A DNA stretch of 8,203 nt from Methylocystaceae bacterium (GTDB lineage Bacteria; Pseudomonadota; Alphaproteobacteria; Rhizobiales; Beijerinckiaceae): contig PLZT01000709.1 in the NCBI GenBank assembly GCA_003152255.1, positions 1-8,203 of the forward strand, in the 5' to 3' direction. This document shows, one piece after another, positions 1 through 6,368 of this stretch (position 1 is its first letter; each line of letters begins with the position of its first letter). The notes beneath the pieces were generated by a model, which was given only the letters and a program-made list of their open reading frames with translations, searched no databases and had not been told where the DNA came from. The position numbers and the translations under genes were made by a program.

Positions 1-53
1 GCGTAATCCCTGCTGGACTGCCTTGACCACGGCAGTTTTTTGAACCAGCGCAT
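1..53 (-). CDS. possible 5' end of an unidentified minus-strand gene (cut by window edge)
   Basis: On the minus strand an ATG at 53-51 opens a frame that stays open to the window edge, reading MRWFKKLPWSRQSSRDY. An AAAGG purine run (minus strand) lies about 11 nt upstream, somewhat far for a Shine-Dalgarno site but usable. The direction matches hddA and the other minus-strand genes, so this could be the next gene of the locus after a gap of about 290 nt. Only 17 codons are visible, with no recognisable motif, so no family or function can be given. A chance open frame of this length is quite possible. Confidence 0.35.
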   Translation of the reverse strand, partial: MRWFKKLPWSRQSSRDY

Positions 54-104
54 ATCAATTGTAACCTTTCTTGCAGCGGCTACACCGTGTCCGAGGTCGG
101 GAGT

Positions 105-146
105 TCCGGGTTGACCGGGGAGGGCCCGAGCCGTCCGGGTGAACCG
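105..146. repeat. pair of 13-bp near-repeats (TCCGGGTKRACCG), possible operator
   Basis: TCCGGGTTGACCG at 105-117 recurs as TCCGGGTGAACCG at 134-146, matching at 11 of 13 positions with a 29-nt start-to-start distance. Each copy is a loose palindrome (CGG-N5-CCG core). A second exact direct repeat, CCGTCCG, sits at 131-137 and 144-150. The array is 50-100 nt upstream of the possible minus-strand gene start at 53, where a regulator site could lie. No regulator is known for it, and in GC-rich DNA the pattern may be chance. Confidence 0.25.
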
Positions 147-341
147 TCCGACGATAGGATTATTACCAAAGACAGCAGCCATTTTCACCTGGAAACGCCT
201 TATCTCTCGGCTCTTCAAACCGCAAGTGTGAATTTACGTGGAATAAGGGCTCTGACGCAATTTTGGCGCATTTTTCGATCAGCTCGCGCCGATGAGGCGC
301 GCTTCGAGCAGATCGAGTTTCGCGCGTGTTTCGTCCAATTC

Positions 342-1346
342 TCAGCTCTTCAGCGACGGATAAATCAAACATGTTCCGTCGACGTCGATATCAATCGGGA
401 TCACCGAAAGCGGGGCGACCGCATGCTCAAGCTGCTTTCGTTGCTCTGGCGGGATGAGCGCCACGAAGAATCCGCCGCCTCCCGCCCCGCAAAGCTTCGC
501 GCCATGCGCTCCGGAAGCCATGATGGCGTCGTAAGTCTCGTTGATTGAATCGTTGGTAATCGCTTTCGCCAACCGACGTTTGATAAACCACGATTCCGAT
601 AACATACGACCGATGTCCGCGAGAAAATCGCCTTTGTCCGATTCGAGGATCGCGACGCATTCACTGACGAGTTGGAGCAGATCGCTCAGATTGGAGTCGA
701 TCGTCTGTTCTCTGATCGCAGCCACCTGAGCGCTCGCCGCGTCGGTCGCGCGGCGTCCGATCCCGGTATGCACCAGCACTAAGTTCTGACGCAGAGCTGA
801 GAAAGTTCGCCCCGACACTTGCAACGGCGTCACGCGGATGCGCTCGCCGTCAAATTCAAACTTGTTGATGCCGCCGAAGGATGTGTGCAATTGATCCTGC
901 ACCCCAACATTTTCGCGCAGCACATTGCGTTCGATATGAATGGCTAGGCGCGCCAAGTCAATTTTGGTGACCGGATTGTTGTCGATGGAATGAACGAGCT
1001 TCAGAAACCCGACCGTGAACGCGGATGACGAACCAAGGCCGCTGCCGGTCGCCGGAAGGTCCGACATGACGCTGATGTCCAATCGCTCCTTTATGTCGAA
1101 ATGCCGCAGCACCTCGCGCACGACTGGATGTTGTATTTCGTCGATGGCTCCGCAATGCTCCAGCTTCGAATAGGCTAACCTATAATTGTAACCCAGGAAG
1201 GGATTTAAACGCAGCGCGGCGATATGGATGTATTGGTTGATCGCAAATCCGATCACAGCGCCGGCTCGCCGATGAAAATACTCGGGATAGTCCGTGCCGC
1301 CGCCGAACAGGCTCACGCGCAACGGGGTGCGAGTCATCCACAACAT
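342..1346 (-). CDS. hddA: D-glycero-D-manno-heptose 7-phosphate kinase (GHMP kinase, HddA type)
   Basis: A cytoplasmic GHMP-superfamily kinase of 334 residues, the usual size for HddA, which phosphorylates D-glycero-alpha-D-manno-heptose 7-phosphate at C1 using ATP. Seen in the sequence: the N-terminal substrate loop FGGGTDYPEY (14-23), the glycine/serine-rich ATP-binding motif PATGSGLGSSSAF (98-110), a GVQDQL segment (148-153) with the likely catalytic Asp151, and the C-terminal motif 3 GAKLCGAGGGGFF (282-294). The ATG at 1346 overlaps the end of the upstream fusion gene by 13 nt and has a GAGA purine run about 7 nt ahead. An alternative ATG at 1337 would make a 4-nt ATGA junction and remove three residues. 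Either way translation is probably coupled. The neighbouring nucleotidyltransferase/phosphatase gene supplies the next two heptose steps, which favours HddA over fucokinase-type or other GHMP sugar kinases. Confidence 0.9.
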   Translation of the reverse strand: MLWMTRTPLRVSLFGGGTDYPEYFHRRAGAVIGFAINQYIHIAALRLNPFLGYNYRLAYSKLEHCGAIDEIQHPVVREVLRHFDIKERLDISVMSDLPATGSGLGSSSAFTVGFLKLVHSIDNNPVTKIDLARLAIHIERNVLRENVGVQDQLHTSFGGINKFEFDGERIRVTPLQVSGRTFSALRQNLVLVHTGIGRRATDAASAQVAAIREQTIDSNLSDLLQLVSECVAILESDKGDFLADIGRMLSESWFIKRRLAKAITNDSINETYDAIMASGAHGAKLCGAGGGGFFVALIPPEQRKQLEHAVAPLSVIPIDIDVDGTCLIYPSLKS

Positions 1347-2665
1347 GAATCATCTCTTATCGGTTGGTCCGCGTCTGAAGAAAACATATCCCTCGACAGT
1401 TTCGGCCAAAGCCCGTGTGCGCTAAAAAACTCGGAAAGGTCATTCCCCTGGAAGTGGTGGCCTTTGATGCCCGCGGCCGCGGCCGCCACTAAATCCGTAT
1501 CGCGATCCCCGACCAGGAAGGAGTGTTTAGCGATCACTGGCCATTCCGCGATGGCGCGAAGCAACATGCCCGGACTCGGCTTGCGATCTGGATGATCGGC
1601 CCGGTAGGCTTCGACAGACCCTTGCGGATGATATGGACAATAAAAAAACGCGTCGACATGCGCGCCGCTGAGCGCCAACCAATCGCGGATTTGATCATGC
1701 AGGACGTCGATTGCGCTTTCGTCGTAATAGCCGTGCGCCACGCCGGCCTGATTGGTAATGACGAATACGAACCAGCCTGCCTCATTGAAAGCGCCGATCA
1801 CCTCCGCCACCCCGGCCAATAGGTCCAACTGATCCCAGCTGTGAACATAGCCGTGGTCGACGTTCATCACGCCGTCACGATCAAGAAAAAGGGCGGGACG
1901 CTGCATGATTGTTGGGAGGTCGCACCGAGCTTGGGACAAGGTTTGCGGCAGGCCGATGTCGATGAAGTACCCCTTGCGAGGCACGCCGACGAGACGGGCG
2001 CATGACGCCAGCTTCGGAAAGACGTCGGCTTCCAAAGACACCTGACCATTTCCGATTGCGTCGATCGCCTCGCGTCGCATGAGATAGACGCCCGCATTAA
2101 TGCGGCCGTGCATGGGTTTTGCACTCGCAATTTTCTCGCGAAAGCAAGTGATGCGCGCGCCTTCCATTCCGACGGAGCCATAGCGCGCGGCGTCATCGAC
2201 GTCGCGTAGAGCCATGGCCGCGAGGGCCGTTGGCGCGTCATGCAAGGCCGCCTCAAGCGCGCGATAAGGAATATCGAAATAGGTGTCGCCATTGACAACC
2301 AAAAAGAGTGGGTCGAGCTTGTCCCGCGACCATCTCAGCGCTCCTCCGGTTCCCTTCGGCTCCGGTTCGATCGCCACGCTGATGGCGGCGCCGCGTATCA
2401 CGCGCCCTTCATAGCGATTGACGATTTGTTCGCCGAAGTGCCCTGCTAGAAGCAGGATGCGGTCGAACCCCTGTCTCGCGATGTTTTCAATTAACAAATC
2501 AAGAAATACGCAATTGTCACCGATCTCCATGAGCGGCTTCGGCGTCGTGCGCGTCAGTTCCTTGAGGCGCGAACCCTTGCCGCCAACCAGCAGGATCGCC
2601 TGACGCACCCGTGCCGGCGGCGCGAGCCGGCGCGATGCGCCTGGATGCGAGGTTTCATCGATCAT
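1334..2665 (-). CDS. hddC-gmhB: fused sugar-1-phosphate nucleotidyltransferase (HddC-like) and heptose-bisphosphate phosphatase (GmhB-like)
   Basis: A two-domain cytoplasmic enzyme, 443 residues from the ATG at 2665 (numbering below). Residues ~20-245 are a nucleotidyltransferase: GGKGSRLKELTRTTPKPL (28-45) binds the nucleotide, GTGGALR is at 105-111, and NGDTYFD (125-131) holds the metal-binding Asp. Residues ~257-420 are a HAD-IIIA phosphatase: DRDGV (262-266) with nucleophile and acid Asp, TNQAG (304-308), RKP (362-364) and GDRDTD (386-391). The phosphatase would remove the C7 phosphate from heptose 1,7-bisphosphate and the transferase would add GMP to the resulting heptose 1-phosphate. 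Of the GmhB zinc ligands only the CPYH pair (Cys343, His346) remains; the later CxC is replaced by ADHPD. Start is uncertain: an in-frame TTG at 2713 adds 16 basic residues, and a GTG at 2608 would begin at VRQAILLVGG. The 3' end overlaps hddA. Guanylyl rather than adenylyl specificity is inferred from hddA. Confidence 0.85.
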   Translation of the reverse strand: MIDETSHPGASRRLAPPARVRQAILLVGGKGSRLKELTRTTPKPLMEIGDNCVFLDLLIENIARQGFDRILLLAGHFGEQIVNRYEGRVIRGAAISVAIEPEPKGTGGALRWSRDKLDPLFLVVNGDTYFDIPYRALEAALHDAPTALAAMALRDVDDAARYGSVGMEGARITCFREKIASAKPMHGRINAGVYLMRREAIDAIGNGQVSLEADVFPKLASCARLVGVPRKGYFIDIGLPQTLSQARCDLPTIMQRPALFLDRDGVMNVDHGYVHSWDQLDLLAGVAEVIGAFNEAGWFVFVITNQAGVAHGYYDESAIDVLHDQIRDWLALSGAHVDAFFYCPYHPQGSVEAYRADHPDRKPSPGMLLRAIAEWPVIAKHSFLVGDRDTDLVAAAAAGIKGHHFQGNDLSEFFSAHGLWPKLSRDMFSSDADQPIRDDSCCG

Positions 2666-2811
2666 TGGCCGGCGCCGCCATTGGTGCGGCGGCTGAGCTC
2701 GGAGACCGCGCAAACAATAGGATAGAGCGAACTGGCGAGCGCACCCTCCGCGGCAAAGGCGCCGTCAGTTCTGAGCTTGTCTCGGAACAGACCGCATAAC
2801 GGAGAAGAACT

Positions 2812-3750
2812 TTAAACATTCGAGTAAATCTCGTTGCGCAACGTGCAGTAACCCTTGATAAGCTCCTGAATGCCCGCATCGAGTCCGTGTTGCGGCGCCC
2901 AACCGGTCGCCTCGAGCTTGGCGTTCGACACAATATAATCGCGCTTGTCCGGATCGTCCCCGATCGGTGCTTCAAGATAAGTGAAATTAGGCAATTGCTT
3001 TTTGATCGCTTCGGCGAGTTCGATCTTGGATAAATTCGCTTCGCTGAGGCCCATATTGTAGACATCGTTCTTCATTGTCTCGAAATTCCGCATTCCAAAC
3101 AAGAATCCCTTGGCGACGTCGCGAACATGAATGAAATTGCGCTTGAAATGGCCCTCGAAGATCACGAGGGCGCGATCGCGCACCGCTCGATAGGTGAAGT
3201 CATTGACCAAAAGATCGATCCGCATCCGTGGGGCCATCCCAAAGACCGTGGCCAGACGGAACGCGATCGCATTCCCGCGCTCCATGACCGCCGCTTCGGC
3301 TTCGACTTTCGTGCGACCGTAAATCGAAATTGGCCGCAGCGCACTGTTCTCATCGCAGAATTTGCCTGCTTCGCCGACGCCGTAGCCGCTGTTGGTGACG
3401 GGAAACAACACTCGCTGGTCTGGCGACAGGAACGTCAACAACATTTTCACTGCGTCGCGATTGATCGAGGTCGCGCCGAGCGGATCGCGATCGCATAAAG
3501 GCGCGCCAACCAATGCCGCGAGCGGGATAATCCAGTCGGCTTTAGCGAGGAGCGGACGCAATCTAGCTTCATCGCGGGCGTCGAGACGGACAGCGTCGAA
3601 CGCCGGGTTCGCGCAACTCGACGCCAGCGTATTGACGCCATGCGCAAACGTGTCCACCACGGTCACTTCGTAGCCCGCGTGCAACAAGGCAGGAACTAGC
3701 ATGCCGCCGATGTAGCCCGCTCCACCCGTGATCAAAACCCGTTCGCTCAT
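2812..3750 (-). CDS. NAD-dependent epimerase/dehydratase (extended SDR), sugar nucleotide modifying
   Basis: An extended short-chain dehydrogenase/reductase of 312 residues. The Rossmann motif GGAGYIG (9-15) follows the first strand at once, and the acidic end of the second strand (VVD, 31-33) suggests NAD(H). The catalytic set is TNSGYG (119-124, Ser121) with YGRTK (144-148, Tyr144 and Lys148), followed by FRLATVFG and the C-terminal FIHVRDVA common to sugar-nucleotide epimerases and dehydratases. The start at 3750 is chosen because GGAG (3760-3757) lies 6 nt upstream; an in-frame ATG at 3771 adds seven residues without a better site. It is the first gene of the leftward block, about 150 nt ahead of the fusion gene. 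It likely epimerises, dehydrates or reduces an NDP-sugar, plausibly the GDP-heptose made next door. Exact reaction and substrate cannot be read from the sequence. Confidence 0.85.
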   Translation of the reverse strand: MSERVLITGGAGYIGGMLVPALLHAGYEVTVVDTFAHGVNTLASSCANPAFDAVRLDARDEARLRPLLAKADWIIPLAALVGAPLCDRDPLGATSINRDAVKMLLTFLSPDQRVLFPVTNSGYGVGEAGKFCDENSALRPISIYGRTKVEAEAAVMERGNAIAFRLATVFGMAPRMRIDLLVNDFTYRAVRDRALVIFEGHFKRNFIHVRDVAKGFLFGMRNFETMKNDVYNMGLSEANLSKIELAEAIKKQLPNFTYLEAPIGDDPDKRDYIVSNAKLEATGWAPQHGLDAGIQELIKGYCTLRNEIYSNV

Positions 3751-3756
3751 AGATAT

Positions 3757-3760
3757 CTCC
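3757..3760 (-). promoter_or_regulatory. ribosome binding site of the leftward SDR gene
   Basis: GGAG on the minus strand, 6 nt before the ATG at 3750-3748. It decides between this start and the upstream in-frame ATG at 3771. Confidence 0.65.
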
Positions 3761-3832
3761 AAGATTTTCATTCATAAAGCCGCATCAAGTCCGTTCAGTC
3801 AAGCTCGGCCAGAGTCAACAACGCGGGGAGCC

Positions 3833-3853
3833 GACCCGCCAAATCATCGGGTC
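3833..3853 (-). other. small hairpin in the predicted leader of the leftward operon
   Basis: GACCCG (3833-3838) and CGGGTC (3848-3853) form a perfect 6-bp stem around a 9-nt loop. It lies about 80-100 nt upstream of the SDR start, inside the leader expected from the promoter at 3979-4008. No U-run follows on either strand, so it is not a simple intrinsic terminator. Any role in leader regulation is speculative. Confidence 0.25.
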
Positions 3854-3978
3854 ACCGGACGAGTTCGCCCCCACACTTGCGAAGGACCGGCGATTTACAG
3901 GAACAAGGCGAGATCGACGCGGCGTCAGCAATAGCCGCAAACCCTGTTTCCCTGTCGTTGTAGTGGCCGCCAGTTTTT

Positions 3979-4008
3979 TTTATACAAATTCCCCCGAGCC
4001 ATTTGCAA
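3979..4008 (-). promoter_or_regulatory. predicted sigma70-type promoter for the leftward heptose genes
   Basis: On the minus strand, TTGCAA (4008-4003) and TATAAA (3984-3979) are separated by 18 nt. They match TTGACA at 4 of 6 positions and TATAAT at 5 of 6. It is the most AT-rich spot of the intergenic region, and a run of eight A residues (minus strand, 3981-3974) overlaps the downstream end of the -10. Transcription would begin near 3972, leaving a leader of about 220 nt before the SDR start at 3750. The remainder of 3751-4165 shows no convincing gene; short frames there lack coding character. Confidence 0.45.
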
Positions 4009-4156
4009 CCTAAGTGCGCGAACGCCCGGCTTGACTGACAGCGCCATTGATGGTGTGTGAAAAAATCGGTGACGCGTTGGGACGCGGTATGGTTCGGTCA
4101 CAGTTCGGAGACCGTCGTAGCCCTGATCGTCACCCTTCGGTTTGTCGATGGCCCCT

Positions 4157-4160
4157 GGAG
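4157..4160 (+). promoter_or_regulatory. ribosome binding site of the C-methyltransferase gene
   Basis: GGAG lies 5 nt before the ATG at 4166. It favours that start over the in-frame TTG at 4142 and ATG at 4148, which have no purine-rich site upstream. Confidence 0.6.
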
Positions 4161-4165
4161 CGCCG

Positions 4166-5431
4166 ATGGGAAAGCTGCTGAACATGCATTGCCGCGTTTG
4201 CGGACAAGAATGCGTCGAGGAATTCCTCGATCTCGGCGATCAGCCGCATTGCAATCGTCTGGTGCCTCCCGCCTTGGCGGATCGGCGTGAGCCATTCTTT
4301 CCCTTGCGGGCCGGCTTCTGCCAAAATTGCAGTTTGGTGCAAATCGACCACACTATCCCCAAGGAAAGCATGTTCTCAGACTATCCTTATGTCTCGGGAA
4401 CGACGAAGACGCTTGTCGAGCACTTTCGCCAGACGGCGGAACGGCTGGTCGAAACCTATCGGTTGAAGCCGTCGGATCTCGTCGTCGATATCGGCTCGAA
4501 CGACGGCACATGGTTGAAACAATATCGTCCGTTTGGAATGCGCGTCGTTGGCATCGAGCCCGCCGCCAATGTCGCCACCCTCGCCAAGCAGGCTGGCGTC
4601 GAGACCGTGGTGCGCTTTTTCAACGAGGAGACCGCGGAACATGTCCTCAGCCTGCATGGTCAGGCGAGTCTAGTGACCGCAGCCGGCGTGTTCTTTCACC
4701 TTGAGGAATTGCATGGCGTGGTCGAAGGCGTGAAAAAGCTACTGAAACCGGACGGCGTATTCTGCGTCCAGGCGATTTACCTTGGCGGCATGATCGAGAA
4801 CACCGCTTTCGATCAGATCTATCACGAGCATTTGTGTTATTACACGCTGAAGTCGCTTGAGGCGCTGTTCGCACTACATGGTCTTGAATGTTTTGACGTG
4901 AGGCTGGTCTCCGTACATGGCGGCTCGCTCGAAGCGCATGTCGGCCATAACGGCGCTCGTCCCATCGAGTCCAGCGTCGCGGCATTCAGACGGCAGGAGG
5001 TCGAGCGCGGTTATGACGATTTTTCGACTTATCTGAAGTTCACGGAAAATGTCCGCAAGTTGCAGCGCGACCTCCTGGCGCTTCTGCGCGAATATGCCGC
5101 CGCCGGCAAGACGGTCCACGCCTATGGGGCGCCAGCCAAGGGCGCCACGCTGCTCAACTCTTTCGGAGTTGATGTGAAACTCGTGCCGCTCGCGGTTGAG
5201 AAAAGTCCGCTCAAGTTCGGCATGATGATTCCTGGCGCACGCATTCCCATTGTCGATGAAGCCACGGTGGAGCGCCCAGACGCCTATCTGCTGCTCGCCT
5301 GGAATTTCCTTGATGAAATCCTGGAAAAGGAACGCGCCTATCTTGAGGCCGGCGGCGCATTCATCTTGCCGGTTCCGGAGTTGCGCGTGTTGACGCTCGC
5401 CGATTTGAAGAAGTCCCACGCCCATGCCTGA
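4166..5431 (+). CDS. zinc-binding class I SAM-dependent sugar C-methyltransferase
   Basis: A 421-residue protein with the three-part build of NDP-sugar C-methyltransferases of the TylC3/NovU/TcaB9 type. The N-terminal zinc-binding domain has CRVC (Cys9, Cys12) and CQNC (Cys52, Cys55) around the family signature LDLGDQPHCN. The central Rossmann methyltransferase has VVDIGSNDG (106-114) for SAM and a GIEPA strand. YHEH (219-222) and the SVHGGSLEAHV stretch (249-259) are active-site features of the family. The C-terminal domain carries YGAPAKG (320-326) and LLAWNF near 376-381. Known members methylate a carbon next to the keto group of a keto-sugar nucleotide. This is the first gene of the rightward block and overlaps the next SDR by 8 nt, so its substrate is probably a keto-sugar made or consumed by the local SDRs. 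Which carbon and sugar are unknown. Confidence 0.88.
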   Translation: MGKLLNMHCRVCGQECVEEFLDLGDQPHCNRLVPPALADRREPFFPLRAGFCQNCSLVQIDHTIPKESMFSDYPYVSGTTKTLVEHFRQTAERLVETYRLKPSDLVVDIGSNDGTWLKQYRPFGMRVVGIEPAANVATLAKQAGVETVVRFFNEETAEHVLSLHGQASLVTAAGVFFHLEELHGVVEGVKKLLKPDGVFCVQAIYLGGMIENTAFDQIYHEHLCYYTLKSLEALFALHGLECFDVRLVSVHGGSLEAHVGHNGARPIESSVAAFRRQEVERGYDDFSTYLKFTENVRKLQRDLLALLREYAAAGKTVHAYGAPAKGATLLNSFGVDVKLVPLAVEKSPLKFGMMIPGARIPIVDEATVERPDAYLLLAWNFLDEILEKERAYLEAGGAFILPVPELRVLTLADLKKSHAHA

Positions 5432-6368
5432 CGCGGTCGTCATTTTCGGCGCGACCGGTTTTGTCGGGCGCAATCTCGTGGCTCGATTGTCGGGCAAGGT
5501 CGCGCGCATCGTCGCCGTCAGCCGGAATGGCGCGCCGGTGGCGGGCGCCGATCAATGCATGGCTATGGACCGCATCGACAACATCGCCGCGCTGCCGGTC
5601 GACACGGTCGTGATAAATCTTGCGGCGCAACGTTATGACGCCAGCCGGTTCGACATGGCGCAGTCGGACATCTTGACCGCCAATGTCGAGATCGCCAACG
5701 CTGTATACCGTTTTTGCATTCGCAGAGGACTGCGCGAGGTGCGAGCGGCGTCGAGCGTTGCGGTATATGAGGCAGGGTTGGCCGTGCTCGATGATCGCCG
5801 GCCGGTCGACTTCAACGCCCCTCCAAACACAAACGAAGCCTTTTACGCTTGGTCCAAGAGGTGGAGCGAAATCATCGCGGGGTTGCATCGCGATCGTTTC
5901 GGAATTTCGACTGTGTCGTTTCGCCTGTCGAACCCTTATGGCCCACATGACAGCGTCGATTCGGCAAGCGCCCACGTGCTACCCGCTTTCGTCATGCGCG
6001 CGCTTGCACCTGGCGAGGCCTTCGTCATTAAAGGCTCTCCGCGAGTTGAGCGCGATTTCATCTATATCGACGATGTCTGCGATGTCTTCGAAACGTCGCT
6101 CGACTGGCGCGGCGAGACGGTCGCAATGAACTTGTGCGCCGGGCGCGCGAACACCTTGTACGAACTCGCTGAAACCATATTGGCGATTCTGGGCGACAAG
6201 CGTCGGATTGTGGCGAATGACGAAATGGCTCAAGGCGTGGCGGCGCGTCGCTCAACCAACGCTATGGTGATCGAGGCGACGGGCAAATCGACTTTCGCCA
6301 CACTGGCCGAAGGACTCATCCCCACACTCGAATGGTATGCCAATGCGCTCGCCAGCAGCAGCAACTGA
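5424..6368 (+). CDS. NAD-dependent epimerase/dehydratase (extended SDR)
   Basis: A 314-residue extended SDR. The cofactor motif GATGFVG is at 9-15. The catalytic residues are the SS pair (110-111) with YAWSK (141-145, Tyr141 and Lys145). SFRLSNPYGP (165-174) and RDFIYIDDV (210-218) are the substrate-domain motifs typical of the sugar-nucleotide epimerase family. The ATG lies inside the end of the methyltransferase gene (8-nt overlap), with an AAGAAG stretch about 10 nt upstream, so the two are very likely translated together. The pairing suggests it prepares the keto-sugar for C-methylation or reduces the product. Similarity to the other two SDRs here is at family level only. A 4-ketoreductase, a 3,5-epimerase-like activity and a 4-epimerase are all possible. 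Confidence 0.85.
   Translation: MPDAVVIFGATGFVGRNLVARLSGKVARIVAVSRNGAPVAGADQCMAMDRIDNIAALPVDTVVINLAAQRYDASRFDMAQSDILTANVEIANAVYRFCIRRGLREVRAASSVAVYEAGLAVLDDRRPVDFNAPPNTNEAFYAWSKRWSEIIAGLHRDRFGISTVSFRLSNPYGPHDSVDSASAHVLPAFVMRALAPGEAFVIKGSPRVERDFIYIDDVCDVFETSLDWRGETVAMNLCAGRANTLYELAETILAILGDKRRIVANDEMAQGVAARRSTNAMVIEATGKSTFATLAEGLIPTLEWYANALASSSN

Larger units (their letters stand above)
3795..4038. repeat. 10-bp inverted repeat GCTTGACTGA spanning the divergent intergenic region
   Basis: GCTTGACTGA occurs exactly at 4029-4038 on the plus strand and at 3804-3795 on the minus strand. Each arm contains TTGACT, one base off the consensus -35 box, and each points to the gene on its own side. No good -10 follows at 16-18 nt on either side (TGTGTG on the plus strand, CTTTAT on the minus strand). 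The arms may therefore be sites for a shared regulator, weak promoter parts, or chance. This entry spans both arms. Confidence 0.3.

Noticed and set aside
285..301. Possible hddA terminator hairpin (CGCGCC/GGCGCG with a GATGA loop)
   Set aside because: The stem is only 6 bp and on the minus strand it is followed by AGCTGATCGAAAAATG, not a U-run.
163..372. Minus-strand ORF of 69 codons overlapping the hddA end
   Set aside because: It is in a different frame from hddA, with no clear ribosome site or motif. Overlap with the hddA end and mixed composition suggest chance.
87..548. Plus-strand ORF of 153 codons at the left side
   Set aside because: Its second half is antisense to the conserved C terminus of hddA, and its first half crosses the repeat-bearing gap. 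The protein is low in recognisable pattern and has no ribosome site.
1471..1488. GCGGCCGCGGCCGC palindromic run
   Set aside because: It lies inside the phosphatase domain and encodes the alanine run of VAAAAAG after the HAD motif GDRDTD; codon repetition explains it.
3962..3981. Possible plus-strand terminator ending in eight T residues
   Set aside because: The sequence before the T-run (GTGGCCGCCAG) forms no stable stem, and no plus-strand gene ends upstream. The T-run is better explained as part of the AT-rich minus-strand promoter.
3925..4185. Minus-strand ORF of 86 codons in the divergent region
   Set aside because: It starts inside the methyltransferase gene, runs through the predicted promoter and intergenic DNA, and has no domain-like features.
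4874..5509. Minus-strand ORF of 211 codons, and 5361-5975 of 204 codons
   Set aside because: Both are antisense to well-supported methyltransferase and SDR genes with intact motifs; long antisense frames are common in GC-rich coding DNA.
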